Shown: in pieces, positions 43,891-56,710 of the stretch
How the letters are laid out: the number at the start of each line of letters is the position of its first letter
Numbering within the stretch: position 1 is the stretch's first letter
The notes under the pieces: generated by a model
Told to the model about the DNA's origin: nothing
What the model saw: only the letters and a program-made list of their open reading frames with translations
Databases searched by the model: none
Made by a program: the position numbers and the translations under genes
Source of the DNA: Diospyros lotus
Taxonomy: Eukaryota > Streptophyta > Magnoliopsida > Ericales > Ebenaceae
Length of the DNA: 64,000 nt
Assembly (NCBI RefSeq): GCF_014633365.1
Contig: NC_068339.1
Coordinates: forward strand, 29,521,316 to 29,585,315
Direction of reading: 5' to 3'

Positions 43891-46347
43891 AAATTTAATT
43901 ATGGAAATAGGGAAAATGGAGAATATGAAATTATTGGAGGAAATAATTATATTTTTCCCTAAATTGGTGGATAATTGTGGTGATGCCACATGGATGGTGG
44001 AGATAGAAGCTAGGAAGCCAAGGTTAGTGTCTTGTAATGACACTTGGCATTTTGTGGTCCAAGTTAAATGGGGTGATTTAATTAAATGCAAAAGAAAAGT
44101 TAATTGGTCTTTCAAGCATTTAATGAGAGACATGATTATATGGATTAAGGAAAATCCAAAAAGAAAATGTGAAATTAGTCACCATTAATACTTGAAATTA
44201 TGGTGAATTATAAAAAAAATCTAAAGGAAAATGGGAAAATGGTCTCCCATTAATGCCTTGGAAAATATGGAGATTTTATTAAATGAGAAAGAGTGAAATT
44301 ATGTCTCTCAAGTGTGATGTGTTGAAATTAGTCAAAATAAATATATGAGAAAATGGCTAATTTTGGTATTGGAAGACTAAAATGATCCAAGGGTTAGGAT
44401 CAAGTCTTGAAAATGTGAGTTATATCCAATGGCTTATATTTAAGTCTTGAAGATGGATATGAAAATAGTTTAATTAAGTAAATGAGAATTAAATGGAAAT
44501 TTCAAGAGATCTAGTGGTTGTAATGCATTCTTAAAATAGAGAATAAATCCAATGGTGGGGATTTAAAGAAAGTAAATGGCATGGATTGCCAACATATTTA
44601 AAGGTGTGTTTTCTCTTAGAGAGGAGACTTGTTTGTTTTAAATGAATGATTGAGATTAGTTTTCCCTTAAGCACATGGATTGTGCCTTTAGTGAATGGCT
44701 AGGATGCATTCTTGAAATATGGGAAAACTAGTATAAAAGGGCAAGTGTGGGAGACTTGTCTCCCTTTTGGCCATTTGTAGAAATGAAGAAGGAAGAAAGA
44801 AGAAAGAAGAGAGATAGGAAGAAGTCTCCCATGGAAGAAAAAGTGAAGAAGAAGAGGATAGATCAAGGTAAGTATATTTCTTCTTCTCTTTAATTAGTGT
44901 TCTTGTATGCAAGGGAAATAAATTTCTTTTGGAATGCCATTTAGATGGGAGAAAATGAAGATGGAAGCTCTCTTGAAATGGAGATTTAATATTCAAGAAG
45001 AGGTAAGGGATGGCCCCATGGGAGGGTAGCCTTGCAATGGGTTTTAAATATGTTTCATAAATGTATATGTTGCATTTGGCATGTTCTTTGTGTTCATGAG
45101 ACTTATGGCCATAGGTTAGTTTGAGAACATGGTTGAAATGGTGGATTGATGCCTCTAACCTTGGAGGGTTGTGAGGGCAAAGAAACCTACATATAACTTG
45201 TTATGTTCATATTTATTTGGCATTGCACCCTTATTGAGCTTAATAGCTCATGAGGTTTTTACCCCCACTTATAGGTTGTGGAAGCATGGGAAGAATCAAG
45301 GAAGAGGTGGAATAGCATGTGGAAGAATGGAAATGATGATTCAAGTGCATGTTATGGCTTATAGAAGCCTATCTTGTTATGGTTAATTTATGAAATGTAA
45401 TTTCATTGTTAGATAATGGCTTGTTAAAGCCCAAGAGCATGTGTGTATTTTATATTTTGGGAATGTATGTTTTCATTTAAAATGAGATTGAGGTTAATGG
45501 CATGATGAAGCCTAGGTTAAATCTCATTTTGGTATGAGTTGTTGTGGAAGCATCAAGGGTGTTGTTTAAGCCTTAATTATGGAGAAAATAAAGGCAAAAA
45601 TTGAAGGATGTGAAGTATTTTTCATTCATTTAAATTTCTGGAAAATTTGGGATTTTATAGCCCAAAGAAAAAAAAAAAAAAAAAGAGATTTGGAAGCAGC
45701 TGCAAGCAGGCAGCAGCCTACGCGCGGGCTGGGCCGCGTGGGCGGCCGCGTGCGCGCGGGCTGCAGCGGCCGCGCGCGCAGGGAGGCTTGCAGCCGTGCG
45801 CGCGCGCGTGGGCAGGTGCGGCCAGCCCGCGCGGCCATCTCCCAGCGGGGCCTCGGGCGTGCCAGTAGGCCCCGCCGTCCAATTGGTTTTTAAAATTTGG
45901 ACTTTTTGGGGATTTTGGGCCATTTCTTAATTGATTTTGGGTCCCGGAGGAATTTTCAAAATAAAGGGATTTTTCAAGCATTTTTGGAGAAAATGCCAAA
46001 AATTTGAAAATTTGAGTTTTTCCTCCAAAATTAGTAATCAATCAATGGATTGATTTAAATGGTGATTCATGGAGCCCGGTAAAATTCTTGGATGGAAAAG
46101 AATTAAATAAAGATGAGAAAATGGCGATTGAGCGTCTGAAGGAGATTTTCTTTATAGCCTATGCGGTGTGGTTAAAGCCCAATTCTGCTAGTGAATCCTG
46201 GGATTCAGGGAAGGGAAGGACGAGCCTAGTTCCCACTTAGGGCGTATCATCTTGAAACATGGTCCACCCTTCCCCTAAGGCCGGGCAGGTAGATAATTCG
46301 GGTGATTGTTCACGAATAACACTCGTAAGTGGGAGCGGGGCGTTACA
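43891..46347 (+). repeat. LTR 3' part with TATA box and GC-rich tract
   Basis: A TATA-type AGTATAAAAGGGC lies at about 44730, a purine-rich leader follows, then CAAGGTAAGTA (about 44867, splice-donor-like). The hairpin TGAGCTTAATAGCTCA is at 45235-45250 and the end CGGGGCGTTACA at 46347. An extremely CpG-rich tract lies at 45719-45870. The left end is not defined. The frames at 45579-46041 are products of the GC-rich tract. Confidence 0.55.
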
Positions 46348-46415
46348 GTAACCTTGTTGAGTATGGAAAGAATCCCTGATTGGGAGAGTGTTATTGCGTG
46401 TGCGTTGCTAAGCTC

Positions 46416-46433
46416 GGGGGGGGGGGGGGGGGG
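46416..46433 (+). repeat. Poly-G tract of 18
   Basis: Uninterrupted run of 18 G in otherwise ordinary non-coding DNA (46348-46640). Length may be affected by sequencing error. Confidence 0.8.
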
Positions 46434-46644
46434 ACTCGAGTAATGCAATTTGTTGGCGGAAGCATGAAGTTACCCATTATAAGGATTGGGTATGTGGGTT
46501 ATGCTTAAGCCAACGATATTTGAGGGTCGGCTAGTCAAGATAGCAGACCATGTGATGAATGGTCGAGTATGGCTAAAGGAGCTAGATGGTTGCTTCCCAT
46601 ATTGTGCCGGTATGGTTGATTAGTGGTTAATTTTGTAAAAATTT

Positions 46645-46772
46645 TGTTATAATTACACCCTTCTTTTGATCTTAAAAATGATTTAAATTAAATATTAATA
46701 TATATTTTATGGTTATATGCAAGTTTACATTGAAAAATGAATGAAACGAAGTTCTAAAGTAAAATTTAAAAC

Positions 46773-46825
<53 letters not shown>

Positions 46826-48632
46826 ATATACAAATATATATAATACATATACATCAATACATGCGTGCATGTCATATATATATAATATAATCTAATATAT
46901 ATGTGCCATGTGTAATACATATATATATATAATATATAATTTATTAATAACACTCAATTGCTTGTTTGTAGGCATGAAGAAGGTGGGCTTGGAGATTCAA
47001 ATTGGATTGAAGAATGAAAAATTAAAACTTATGAAGAATTAAGGCCCAACTTGAGCAACCCATGGAATACATCATTTGGAAAAGGCCTAAGGATTATTTT
47101 TAATCCTAATGAAGATAAAAAAACCTAATTGTAGAAATTTATTTTATTTTTAAATATTTATTTTATGAGTGCTTTATTAGGTGTATTTTTTAACTAAAAT
47201 CTATTTAACTATTAGTTGTGTATTATAGCTAAAATCTATTTAACTTTATGAGTACTTTATTAGGTGTGTATTTTAGCTAAAATCCATTTAATATTAGGTG
47301 TGTATTATAACTAAAATCCATTTAACTTTAAGTCTGTGAGTACCCATTAGATATAATTATGTTTAGTTGAATAATTGAAATTGTGTGGTTTGTATTGCAT
47401 CTTGTGGGCTATAAATAGCTCACTTGATTGCATTTGTAAGTGTGATTATTATTCTTGAATCAAAGTTTAGCTATCCTTAAAATTCTCTCTGTGAGAATTG
47501 TTTTTATTCTTTTTTATTTTCTCTATTGTTTTCTCTTGTGATCTTACTTCCTTTATTTTTTCTTTTAAATTCTTATGTCATTTATTGTTACTTTATTATT
47601 CACCGCCTAAATGGCCGGTTAATTTATCCCTTTAAATTTCTGTAATTTTAATTCTTGTCTTTTAATTATCCACCGCCTAAATGGCCAGTTAATTTATCCC
47701 TTTAAATTTCTGTAATTTTAATTCTTGTCTTTTAATTATCCACCGCCTAAATGGCCGATTAGTTTCTGCTATTTTAATTTCTGTCATTTAAATTTTGTTA
47801 TTTAAATTACGTCATTTAAATTCCTATCAATTAACTTTCAAATGGAAATGAGTAGCTAAATCTAATCTTGGGTTAAGGCAAGGACAGTGTCCAACGCCAA
47901 TGATTCCCAAAGAAAGTTGCGCTTAAAATGAGTGACATTAATTTAAATTTCAGTATGGGCGTATAGTAATTATTGAGAAATCACTAGGTTTAGATTGGAG
48001 CGTAAGCCTAACTTAGAGCTTTCATGCCATGTATGGAAGTTACTAGAACTAGAAACGCTATCATACCCAAACCTGGATGATTGATTTAGTTGTTTTGTGT
48101 ATTAATTGTAATTGGATTTATGGTAGTTACTTAAATTAGAATCTCGCATATCATGTATGGGGATTGCTTAAACTAGAACTATCATCATCTCTAATTGTAT
48201 TTAATAACAAACCCTCATATCTGAAATTAAATTAATGTTGCTAATCTTTTTTTGCTAAAATTTGGGAATCAACGGGTTGGTGCTGAAATTGTCTTAACCC
48301 AAGTACTATCCAACTTCATATTCTCACGTTCAGTATTTATTTCAATTCCTGCCTTGCTTTATTTCCTAGTATATGTTGTCTAAAAAACCATAAAAAACCT
48401 TGTTGCCAATTTGTCCAAATGCGTGTGCGTGTATGTGACATTTTTTTTCTTTTGCCATAAATAAATCTCTCAGTGGACGACCTAGACTTATCTAGAAAAT
48501 ATAAATTTAAATTTGGATTACAACTGCACTCGTACACTGACGAGTATAAACCTCTCACCAAAATAAAGAAAAAAATATAAAAGTTTTAATGTGTTTTTAT
48601 TTTGTTTTAATTGCATGGTAAGAGTGCAGCCA
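46645..48632 (+). repeat. LTR of an Athila-like element
   Basis: It precedes the primer site at 48638. It contains an AAT microsatellite (46773-46823), a TATA box (GGGCTATAAATAGC, about 47408-47421) and a 70-bp tandem repeat (units at 47601, 47671 and 47741, starting CACCGCCTAAATGGCC). The start TGTTATAATTACACCC is a best guess. I saw no matching 3' LTR inside the window. Confidence 0.5.
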
Positions 48633-48637
48633 AATTT

Positions 48638-48655
48638 TGGCACCGTTGCCAGGGA
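48638..48655 (+). promoter_or_regulatory. Primer-binding site, tRNA-Asp type
   Basis: TGGCACCGTTGCCAGGGA closely matches the TGGCGCCGTTGCCGGGGA primer site known from Athila elements (two transitions). Confidence 0.7.
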
Positions 48656-49145
48656 GATTGAGGCAAAAATAAAAAGAAAAAAAATTAAAAAATTAAATAA
48701 AAAATAAAATATATATATTTAAATAACTATTAGTTACTAAACAGTGCAAGAGACTACGGTCATGTATGATTATTGAAACATTAATTGATTCATTAGCATC
48801 ATTATCTATTGTTGAATTATCATTTTCATATTCTTTATGTCTCAGTATTTTAGCAATTATTTGTCTTCTAATGCATTTGGCCATCCCGAGCCCAATGATG
48901 GGAGGTTTTCTTTTAACTAGAGTCAGGGGGAGAATTCTTATTCGTTGGGCTACGACCCGGATCTTTAGATTGATTACCCCAGTTCATATGACCATTGGAA
49001 TTATTCTTGGAACGATGACTCTTTGTTCCAATCTCATGAACCTTTCTCTCCAGTATCTTACCAATTCAAGTTAGAACAAGGGGTTACATTTGATACTTAT
49101 CAATCTTAGGATGAAAATTTTTTAGAGGATACCCTTCAGGAATTT

Positions 49146-49727
49146 ATGCAAGGTCAAATGAGTTTTAATGCACAAGTGGCCGAATTTCAAGAACAAACCA
49201 CTAAGGCCATAGGTGACATTTTAGAACAATTGATTGAGCTTACACAGACCTTGAGTGTGAGTGAGCCTGGCGAATTTTCGAACCAACCCAATCAAAATTT
49301 CGAAGAAGGGAAATCGTCATTCAATGCACCCATAGGTCAAGAGTTGGTCCAATTTATATCCATCCCTAGAAATGATGAGCCAATTGAGAGACTTGATGAA
49401 CCTAGGATGGTACAAGCAATCATAGAAGAAAAATTGGACCAAAATGATGTGAGAAATAAAGAAGCCTGAGAGGAAGAAGAGGATAAAATTCGAGAGCCAA
49501 AATGTGAAGATGTCATAGGTTTATCCACATTTAAACCTAAATTTCTATCTTTTAAACTAGTCTATATTATTGGGGATCAAATTAAACTAGACATGTGTGA
49601 GGTGTTTGTGGGAAATAATGTGTCATACTCTGATGTAATAAAACCAATACCTCCGGATGATATATTTTCAAAATATGTATGTGCATTCATGAGAAAAATC
49701 AATTTAAATAATTTTGAAAATAACTTT
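49146..49727 (+). pseudogene. Gag-region remnant of the Athila-like element
   Basis: The frame starts MQGQMSFNAQVAEFQEQT with a short coiled-coil-like part and later reads PRNDEPIERLDE. After a stop at 49467-49469 the same frame goes on through FKPKFLSFKL and SKYVCAFMRK to where the Tat element inserted (49728). No knuckle or pol domain is seen on either side, so the element looks non-autonomous. Confidence 0.5.
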
Positions 49728-50899
49728 TGATATGCCCGGGAGGGCGAAATGGATCTGTGATCGAATGTGGGCCCCAATAGAAGACAAATCAAAGTCAAAG
49801 GCCAAGGAAGACCCGCTCGGCCGTGCCGGGTGAGAGCCCACTCGGCACAACCGAGTGGATGAGACCACTCGGCTGGGCCGAGTGGCTAAGACCACTCGAT
49901 ACAACCGAGTGGCTGAGACCACTCGGTTCTGCCGAGTGGCTGAGACCACTCGGCTAGGCCGAGTGGCCGTGACCACTCGATTGCCGAGTGGTTTTCTCGA
50001 CCACTCGGCCCAACCGAATGGGGTCCACTCGGCCCAACCGAGTGGAGAGGGTCACTCGGTCGTACCGAGTGATCCCTCCCCAAACTCGGCTTCACCGAGT
50101 TGTGGTCACTCGGCATGACCGAGTGACCCTTCAAGATAGCTGATCCAGCCGAATTCCCCCCCTTCGCGCCAGACGATGAGCATTGCGATATTTCCGTAAT
50201 GGGCCGCGAGATTTTCGCCGAGAAAACCGCGACGCCTCTCTCTCTCCTTCACTATAAATACGAAACCCACCTTCATCACGAGGTATGCAATTTTGAGTAA
50301 TAGAAGTATACTTTTCTCATTTTCTCTCAAGATTCTGACTTAAGCATCGGAGGGTTTACGCGGGGACCCCACCCGCGTCCTAATGGTGTTCTTGTTTTGT
50401 AGGCCACTCGGTCATCAAGGTCACTCGTCACCCTTAGGTCACTCGGTCACGGCCACTCGTCACCCTCAAGTCACTCGGTCATCAAGGTCACTCATCGCCC
50501 TCAGGTCACTCGGTCACGGCCACTCGTCACCCTCAGGTCACTCGGTCATCAAGGTCACTCGTCGCCCTCAGGTCACTCGTTCATTCGAGACCACTCGTCA
50601 TCCTCAGGTCACTCGTTCATCTGAGACCACTCGTCATCCTCAGGTCACTCGTTCATCCGAGACCACTCGTCATCATCAGGTCACTCGTTCATCTTGGGCT
50701 ATCTGATCATCAGCCCACCAGATTTACCAGATCCATCAGACCATCAGATCTATCAGACTCTCAACTCTGTAAGATCGCCAGATCTGGACCTCTACCAGAT
50801 CCAGTTACTCGTCAAGATTCTCATCAGTGAAGTCACGACTCCCAAGACTCTTGTGTCTCTCCTCAATTAAAAATAGATTGTTGTATTTTGGCAACAACA
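49728..50899 (+). repeat. 5' LTR of the 12.1-kb Tat element
   Basis: 1,172 bp. It contains a palindrome-rich tract (49838-50128) built on CCACTCGG...CCGAGTGG, a TATA box (ACTATAAATA, 50251-50260), a pyrimidine-rich tract just before it, and a second repeat tract (50403-50695) built on GGTCACTCGTCATCCTCA. It is 155 bp longer than the 3' LTR because both repeat tracts have more units. Confidence 0.92.
49838..50128 (+). repeat. Array of short palindromes in the LTR upstream region
   Basis: At least eight units of the form CCACTCGG-(3 to 6 nt)-CCGAGTGG, separated by CTGAGA, for example CCACTCGGTTCTGCCGAGTGG and CCACTCGGCTAGGCCGAGTGG. Each can fold as a hairpin with changed loop bases. The 3' LTR has a shorter version at 60932-61117. 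Confidence 0.85.
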
Positions 50900-50945
50900 A
50901 TTGGCGCCGTCTGTGGGAAACGCAAGACAAAAAGTTAACTTAAGA

Positions 50946-52369
50946 ATGGAAAACACTCGGGGACACCGACGAACTCTCTCTCAAGGCGTAGAGACACGCC
51001 TGCCACCGCGAAACTCTCAGCAACAGGGAGCACCTCCCACTATTCACAATTCTCAGCAACATCATCCTCCCCCTCATAACGCTCAAACGCAAGGAGGTGA
51101 TCGCTCCATTTCTCCAAACCAACAGATGGGAGATCAATCAATCCCACCTCCACTTAACATGGGCTCAGGATCACTCCCTACTGATCAAGCTGGGACCTCA
51201 CGACAGCCACCACGTACGGTCCCGTGGGAAGAGTATGAAGCATTGAGACAACAACACGTTGAAGGATGCAAGCACTACGAGACATGGCTGGTGTACTCCA
51301 AAGTATGATACCCGGAGGGACGTTGCCAGATACTCTAAAAAAGTTTATGCCACCTCTTGAACCTCAACCCGAGGCAGGGGCTGATTCCTATCAAGAGGCT
51401 ACTCTCGATTCACATTCATGATCTACGCCTCCACGCGAGGGTAGACCCAGGTCACCACCTCCAAGAAGGATCCCTCATTCCGTGCCTCGAAAAAATGAAA
51501 ACCAAAGAATGGAAAATAGGACCAGAAGCCCTCAAAGGCGGAGGTATCACGAAACAGTGGCCAGTACACCAACAAGACATGACAACCAGACGACAGCTAG
51601 TATGCGTGATGACATGAAAAGAGTAGTAGAAGAGGTGCTTGAGAAGAAAAAATTAATCCCGGCAACAGAAGAGCACCAGCATAGAAAATGTCCTTTTACT
51701 ACAGATATATTAGAAAGACCTCTGCCTCGAAAATTCAAGATGCCTCAGATCACCCCCTATTCCGGCAAGGATGACCCATATGATCATGTTCAGAATTACG
51801 AGTCGCTGATGATATTGCACGGATGGGACGACGACGTGATGTGCCGAGCATTTTCCTTAACGTTATCAGGACATGCTCGAACATGGTTCAACAGCCTTCC
51901 AGAAGCCTCTATTTCATCATTTGGGCAGCTTAGAACAGAATTTACCAAGGCTTTCGTGATTAACAGTAGAAGAAAAAAAGATGCCACCTATTTGCTCAGC
52001 ATACGACAAGGGAATAAGGAATCCTTACGTCAATTTGTGGATAGATTTCGCAATGCTACTCTTGAAATCCCAGACTTGCCGGCTCAAGTGGCAGTATCTG
52101 CTATGCTCCAAGGGACATGCCTCGCCTCTCTTCCAGAATCACTTTCTTTAGACCCTCCAACATCCCTGGTTGATTTATTTGTCAGAGCAAACCGATATAT
52201 CCTTCACACTGAGATTATGAGGAACATGGCGGGGAAAGAAGACAAAGAAAGGAACGTGAAGGGGAAGAAGAGCCTATTCGACGACAGGAAAGGAATAGAA
52301 GACCAGATGTACCAAAACCTCATTTTAATCATTATACTCGGCTCTTACAACCCCGATCAACTATATTAG
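50946..52369 (+). pseudogene. gag of the Tat element, broken
   Basis: The frame at 50946-51308 encodes a Gln/Pro-rich N-terminus (MENTRGHRRTLSQ) and ends in a stop at 51306. After stops and frame changes the frame at 51482-52369 carries the capsid-type retrotransposon gag domain. This has KMPQITPYSGKDDPYDHV, then FSLTLSGHARTWFNSLP, FTKAFVINSRRKKD and LRQFVDRFRNATLEI. The frame closes at 52367-52369, just before the knuckle-like segment of the next frame. Gag assembles the particle that packages element RNA. Confidence 0.85.
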
Positions 52370-52422
52370 CTGCAATAGAGGGAGAATGACTTCTTAAACT
52401 ACCCCACAGAGTTGACCGCCCC

Positions 52423-55400
52423 ATGGGAAAAAATCAGGGAGAGTATTGCAGATACCATCGAACCAGAGGGCATTCCACTGACCACTGTAGAGAATTGAAG
52501 AATCAGATTGAGATGCTCATTCGGGAAGGACACTTGCAAAGATATGTGAGACACGAGGAAGAAGAAAACAGAGAACCCCAGCAAAGGGGAGATAGGCGTG
52601 ATGGACATGAAAGGCCAAATCCGAGACAACAAGAGAGAAGAGGAGATCGTCGACAAGATACTCATGTAGACAATGAACCGACTCAGCAGGCCATTCACGT
52701 TATTTCAGGTGGGGAAACCCTAGGTGGGGACACATCAGCCTCCCGAAAAGCATACGCCCGTCAAACCTACCAAGTTAACTCAGTAATAGAGGTAAGAGAT
52801 GATGAAGAGCCAATCACTTTCGCCCCAACCGATCGGAGTGATGTAATACTCCCACATGATGATCCCATGGTTATTTCAGTAGTCGTAGCTAAGCACCCCA
52901 TCAGTAGAATTCTGGTAGATAGTGGCAGTTCTGTCAACCTGATCTATTGGAACTGTTTTGAACAAATGCATTTATCTCATGACCAGCTGAAGAAAGTATC
53001 CTCACCTCTATATAGCTTCACTGGAGAAGCAGTTCCAGTTGCAGGGTCAATTCAGCTGCCTATCACATTAGGTGAGGACCCCCAACTCGTAACTCGACAA
53101 GCAAATTTCATGGTGGTTAAAACCTCCTCGGTAGCATATAATATGATCTTGGGACACCCGTTACTCAATGATCTAAGGGCCGTGGTATCCTCGTGCTATT
53201 TATTGATGAAATTTCCCACACCCGCCGGAGTAGGACAAGTTCGAGGAGACCAAAAGAAAGCCCGAACTTGCTATGTGTCGTCCACAAAAGGGAAAAGAGC
53301 TGAAGAAACCTTATCCATAGCCAAGAAAGCCATACATAAATCCTTGGAGGAAGGAGCCGCACGTAAACCTCAACCTGTTGAGGAATTGGAAACAGTACAT
53401 CTAAGTGAATCATATTCAGAGAAAATAGCGTATGTGGGATCCCAGCTTCCAGAGCATACGAAAGAAGAAATTGCAAGATGCCTGCGAGAAAATTCAGACG
53501 TATTTACTTGGAAACCAGAAGATATGCCAGGAATCAGTCCAGAAGTAATATGTCACCACTTGAATGTGGACCCCGAATTCAAGCCGGTCCGACAAAAGAA
53601 GCGAAACATTGCCCCTGATAGACTACACGCATTAGAAGAAGAAGTTGACAAATTGCTAAAAGCGGGCTTCATTCGAGAGGTATTATATCCAAACTGGTTG
53701 GCCAATGTAGTTATGGTCCCAAAACCTAATGGAAAATGGCGTGTCTGTGTGGATTTCACCAATCTAAATAAGGTATGACCCAAAGACTCATACCCGCTAC
53801 CACGGATCGACCGTCTTGTGGACGAAACGTCTGGATACCAGTTCCTGAGCTTTCTGGATGCTTTCTCAGGGTACCACCAAATAATGATGTACCCCCCGGA
53901 CCAGGAGAAGACGTCATTCATCACTGAAAGGGGACATATTGCTACCAAGTCATGCCTTTTGGACTCAAGAATGCCGGAGCCACTTATCAACGCATGGTGA
54001 ACAAAGTCTTTAAAAAACTGCTGGGCGACACAATGGAAGCATATGTTGACGACATGATTATGAAAAGTCGAAAGGACGAATCCCATGTAGAAAAACTAGC
54101 GCAAGTGTTGGGAGTCTTTAGACAATACAAGATGCGGTTAAATCCAACAAAGTGTGCCTTTGGCGTACAGTCTGGAAAATTCTTGGGATACATGATCACG
54201 CAAAGAGGAATCGAAGCAAACCCTGAGAAAATACAGGCAATATTGGACATGGAACCACCAGCATCAACTAAGGAAGTTCAGTGATTGACAGGGCGAATGG
54301 CAGCTCTTTGACGTTTTCTCTCCAAGTTAGCCGAAAGAGAGTTACCCTTCTTACAAACATTAAGAGCAAGAAAAAAGTTTGACTGGACGAAGCAATGCCA
54401 AAAGTCGTTTGAAGCGTTAAAGGAGTATTTGAAAGAAGTTCCCCTATTAACATGACCAGAAACTGGAGAGACATTGTACTTATACTTGGGGATAAGTGAT
54501 GAAGCCATAAGTGCAATATTAATCAGGAAAGAAGGACAGGTGGATCGACCAATATATTATGTCAGTAAGGTATTGCAGGGCCCCGAGACACATTATCCAG
54601 TGGCAGAAAAAATGGCATTAGCACTGGTAAACGCATCCAGAAAATTGAGGCCATACTTCCAAGCTCATTCGATCATCGTACTTACAGATTAGCCCTTGCG
54701 AAGTATTTTACAAAAGCCCGAATGTTCCGGTCGCCTTACCAAATGGTCCATCGAGTTAAGTGAATATGATATCCAGTATCAACCTCGACAAGCTATAAAA
54801 GGACAAGCGCTGGCTGACTTTATTGTAGAATGCACACACTCCGGTAAGGCGACAGAAAATAGGCAGGAAGAATGGTTGTTGTTTGTTGATGGGGCATCTG
54901 GTTCACAAGGGAGTGGCGCTGGGATAGTACTTGTATCCCCTGAGGAAGAAACGTTTGAGTATTCCTTACGATTTGCTTTTTCAAGTACCAACAACGTAGC
55001 TGAATATGAAGCATTAATCGCTGGAATGAGGATAGCAAGAAAATTGGAAGTAGCACGATTGGTTGCTCATAGTGATTCTCAGTTGATTGTGCAGCAGTTT
55101 CAGGGACAATATGAAACCAGAGAGCAGATAATGGCCCGATACTTGTGCAAAGTGAAAGACCTAGCACAGACATTTCAGAGTTTTCAGTTAACACAAATAA
55201 ACAGATCACTCAATGGACATGCTGATACTTTATCTAAACTAGCGTCCACTAAAGAAACAATCGGAAGAGCAGTATTTGTTGAAATGCTTCATCAGCCGAG
55301 CATTGAAGAAAAAGAGATATCGTGTGTGGAGACAGGAGTGGATTGGAGATCGTCCTTCTATCGTTATCTCACTAATAATGAATTACCAGATGATCCAGAA

Positions 55401-56618
55401 GAAGCAAGAAGACTTAAGATGCGGGCTTCAAGGTTTACCATCATAGACAGGATATTATATAAGCGAGCTTACACTACACCTCTTCTCAAATGTTTAGGCC
55501 CTCAAGAGGCCGAATATGTCTTGGCAGAAGCTCATAGTGGAATATGTGGAGAGCACTTGGGAGCAAGAGCCCTAGCAACCAAAATCTTGAGAGCCGGTTT
55601 CTTTTGGCCCACATTAAGGTCCGACGCGTTAAAGAAAGTCAAATCATGTGACAAATGTCAACGACACGCTCCAGTCCAATCTGCCCCAATATCTCAGTTG
55701 CAACCTGCGTTCCAGCCTATACCATTCGCTCAGTGGGGTTTGGATATTCTGGGACCTTTTCCTCAAGTGCTCGGGCAAAGAAAATTTTTAATAGTGGCCA
55801 CCGACTATTTCACCAAATGGATTGAAGCTGAGGCATTGGCTACTATTACGGCACGAAAAGTGGAGGCAATGGTATGGAAAGACATTGTGTGCCGGTTTGG
55901 GATACCAAGAATTATCGTCACGGATCATGGGAAGCAATTTGACTGTGACTCCTTTAGAAAATTCTGTAACGACCTAGGAATTCAAATAAGATTCGCTTCA
56001 GTAGCGTATCCCCAAGCTAATGGGCAAGTTGAGGTCAGTAACCGAACCATATTACATGGCCTAAAAACCCGACTTGAAGGAGCCAGAGGCACATAGGCCG
56101 AGGAGCTGCCCACCATTTTGTGGGCTTATCGAACAACTAGTCGGGTAGCTACGGGAGAAACTCCATTCAATCTGGTATATGGAACAGAGGCTTTAATTCC
56201 CATTGAAATTTCAGCTAAGTCCCCAAGACTGATGGCATATGAGGAAGAGGATGGCGCAAGGAATTCTGAAGCGTTGTGAGAAAATTTGGATCTGATTGAA
56301 GAGCAGAGGGATAAAACTGCCATGAAAATAGCTGCATATCAAAGAAGAGTAGCCAGTTATTTCAATTCTCGGGTAAAGAACAGACCCATGAAAGAAGGAG
56401 ATTTAGTACTTCGAAGATCTATTGTAACCAACGCACTAAGGGATGATGGAAAGTTACGAGCAAATTGGGAAGGGCCGTACCGCATTCTAAAACTGCTTGG
56501 CCCCAACACTTGCATTTTACAGACTCTTTCAGGAGACACTATGGGGAAAACATGGAATTTGAACTATCTGAAGTTGTATATGAACAATGTATCTGAGAAA
56601 ATATCTGCAATAACATAA
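52423..56618 (+). pseudogene. pol of the Tat element: knuckle, protease, RT, two RNase H, integrase
   Basis: The first open part (52423-53778) has the knuckle-like YCRYHRTRGHSTDHC, the retropepsin site LVDSGSSVNLI and the start of reverse transcriptase, ending at a TGA (53776). After a frameshift near 53930 one frame runs 53952-56618 with stops at 54282, 54309, 54453, 54690, 56094 and 56277. It carries the RT site YVDDMIM, a degenerate first RNase H (IYYVSKVLQGPETHYP) and a second RNase H with LFVDGASG, VAEYEAL and HSDSQLI. The integrase follows: an HHCC finger (HSGICGEHLG...CDKCQRH), the catalytic WGLDILGPF, IIVTDHGKQF and NGQVEVSNRT, and a tail with NWEGPYRILKLLG. All catalytic motifs are visible, but the breaks rule out a full product. 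Confidence 0.93.
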
Positions 56619-56710
56619 GTCCTAGATGGGACTGTGGACGTAGGCGCATTTGGCCGAACCACGTAAAAATGCTTGTCTGCGCATGGTTTGTCATTTTATT
56701 TTCGGAAAAG

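Noticed and set aside
45579..46041. Ala/Arg-rich frames on both strands
   Set aside because: Products of the CpG-rich tract in an LTR.
43275..46347. A single 3.07-kb LTR from TGTAACACCCCC to GCGTTACA
   Set aside because: Flanks AATGT and GTAAC do not match, and each half carries its own hairpin box in opposite orientation, so two LTR pieces are more likely.
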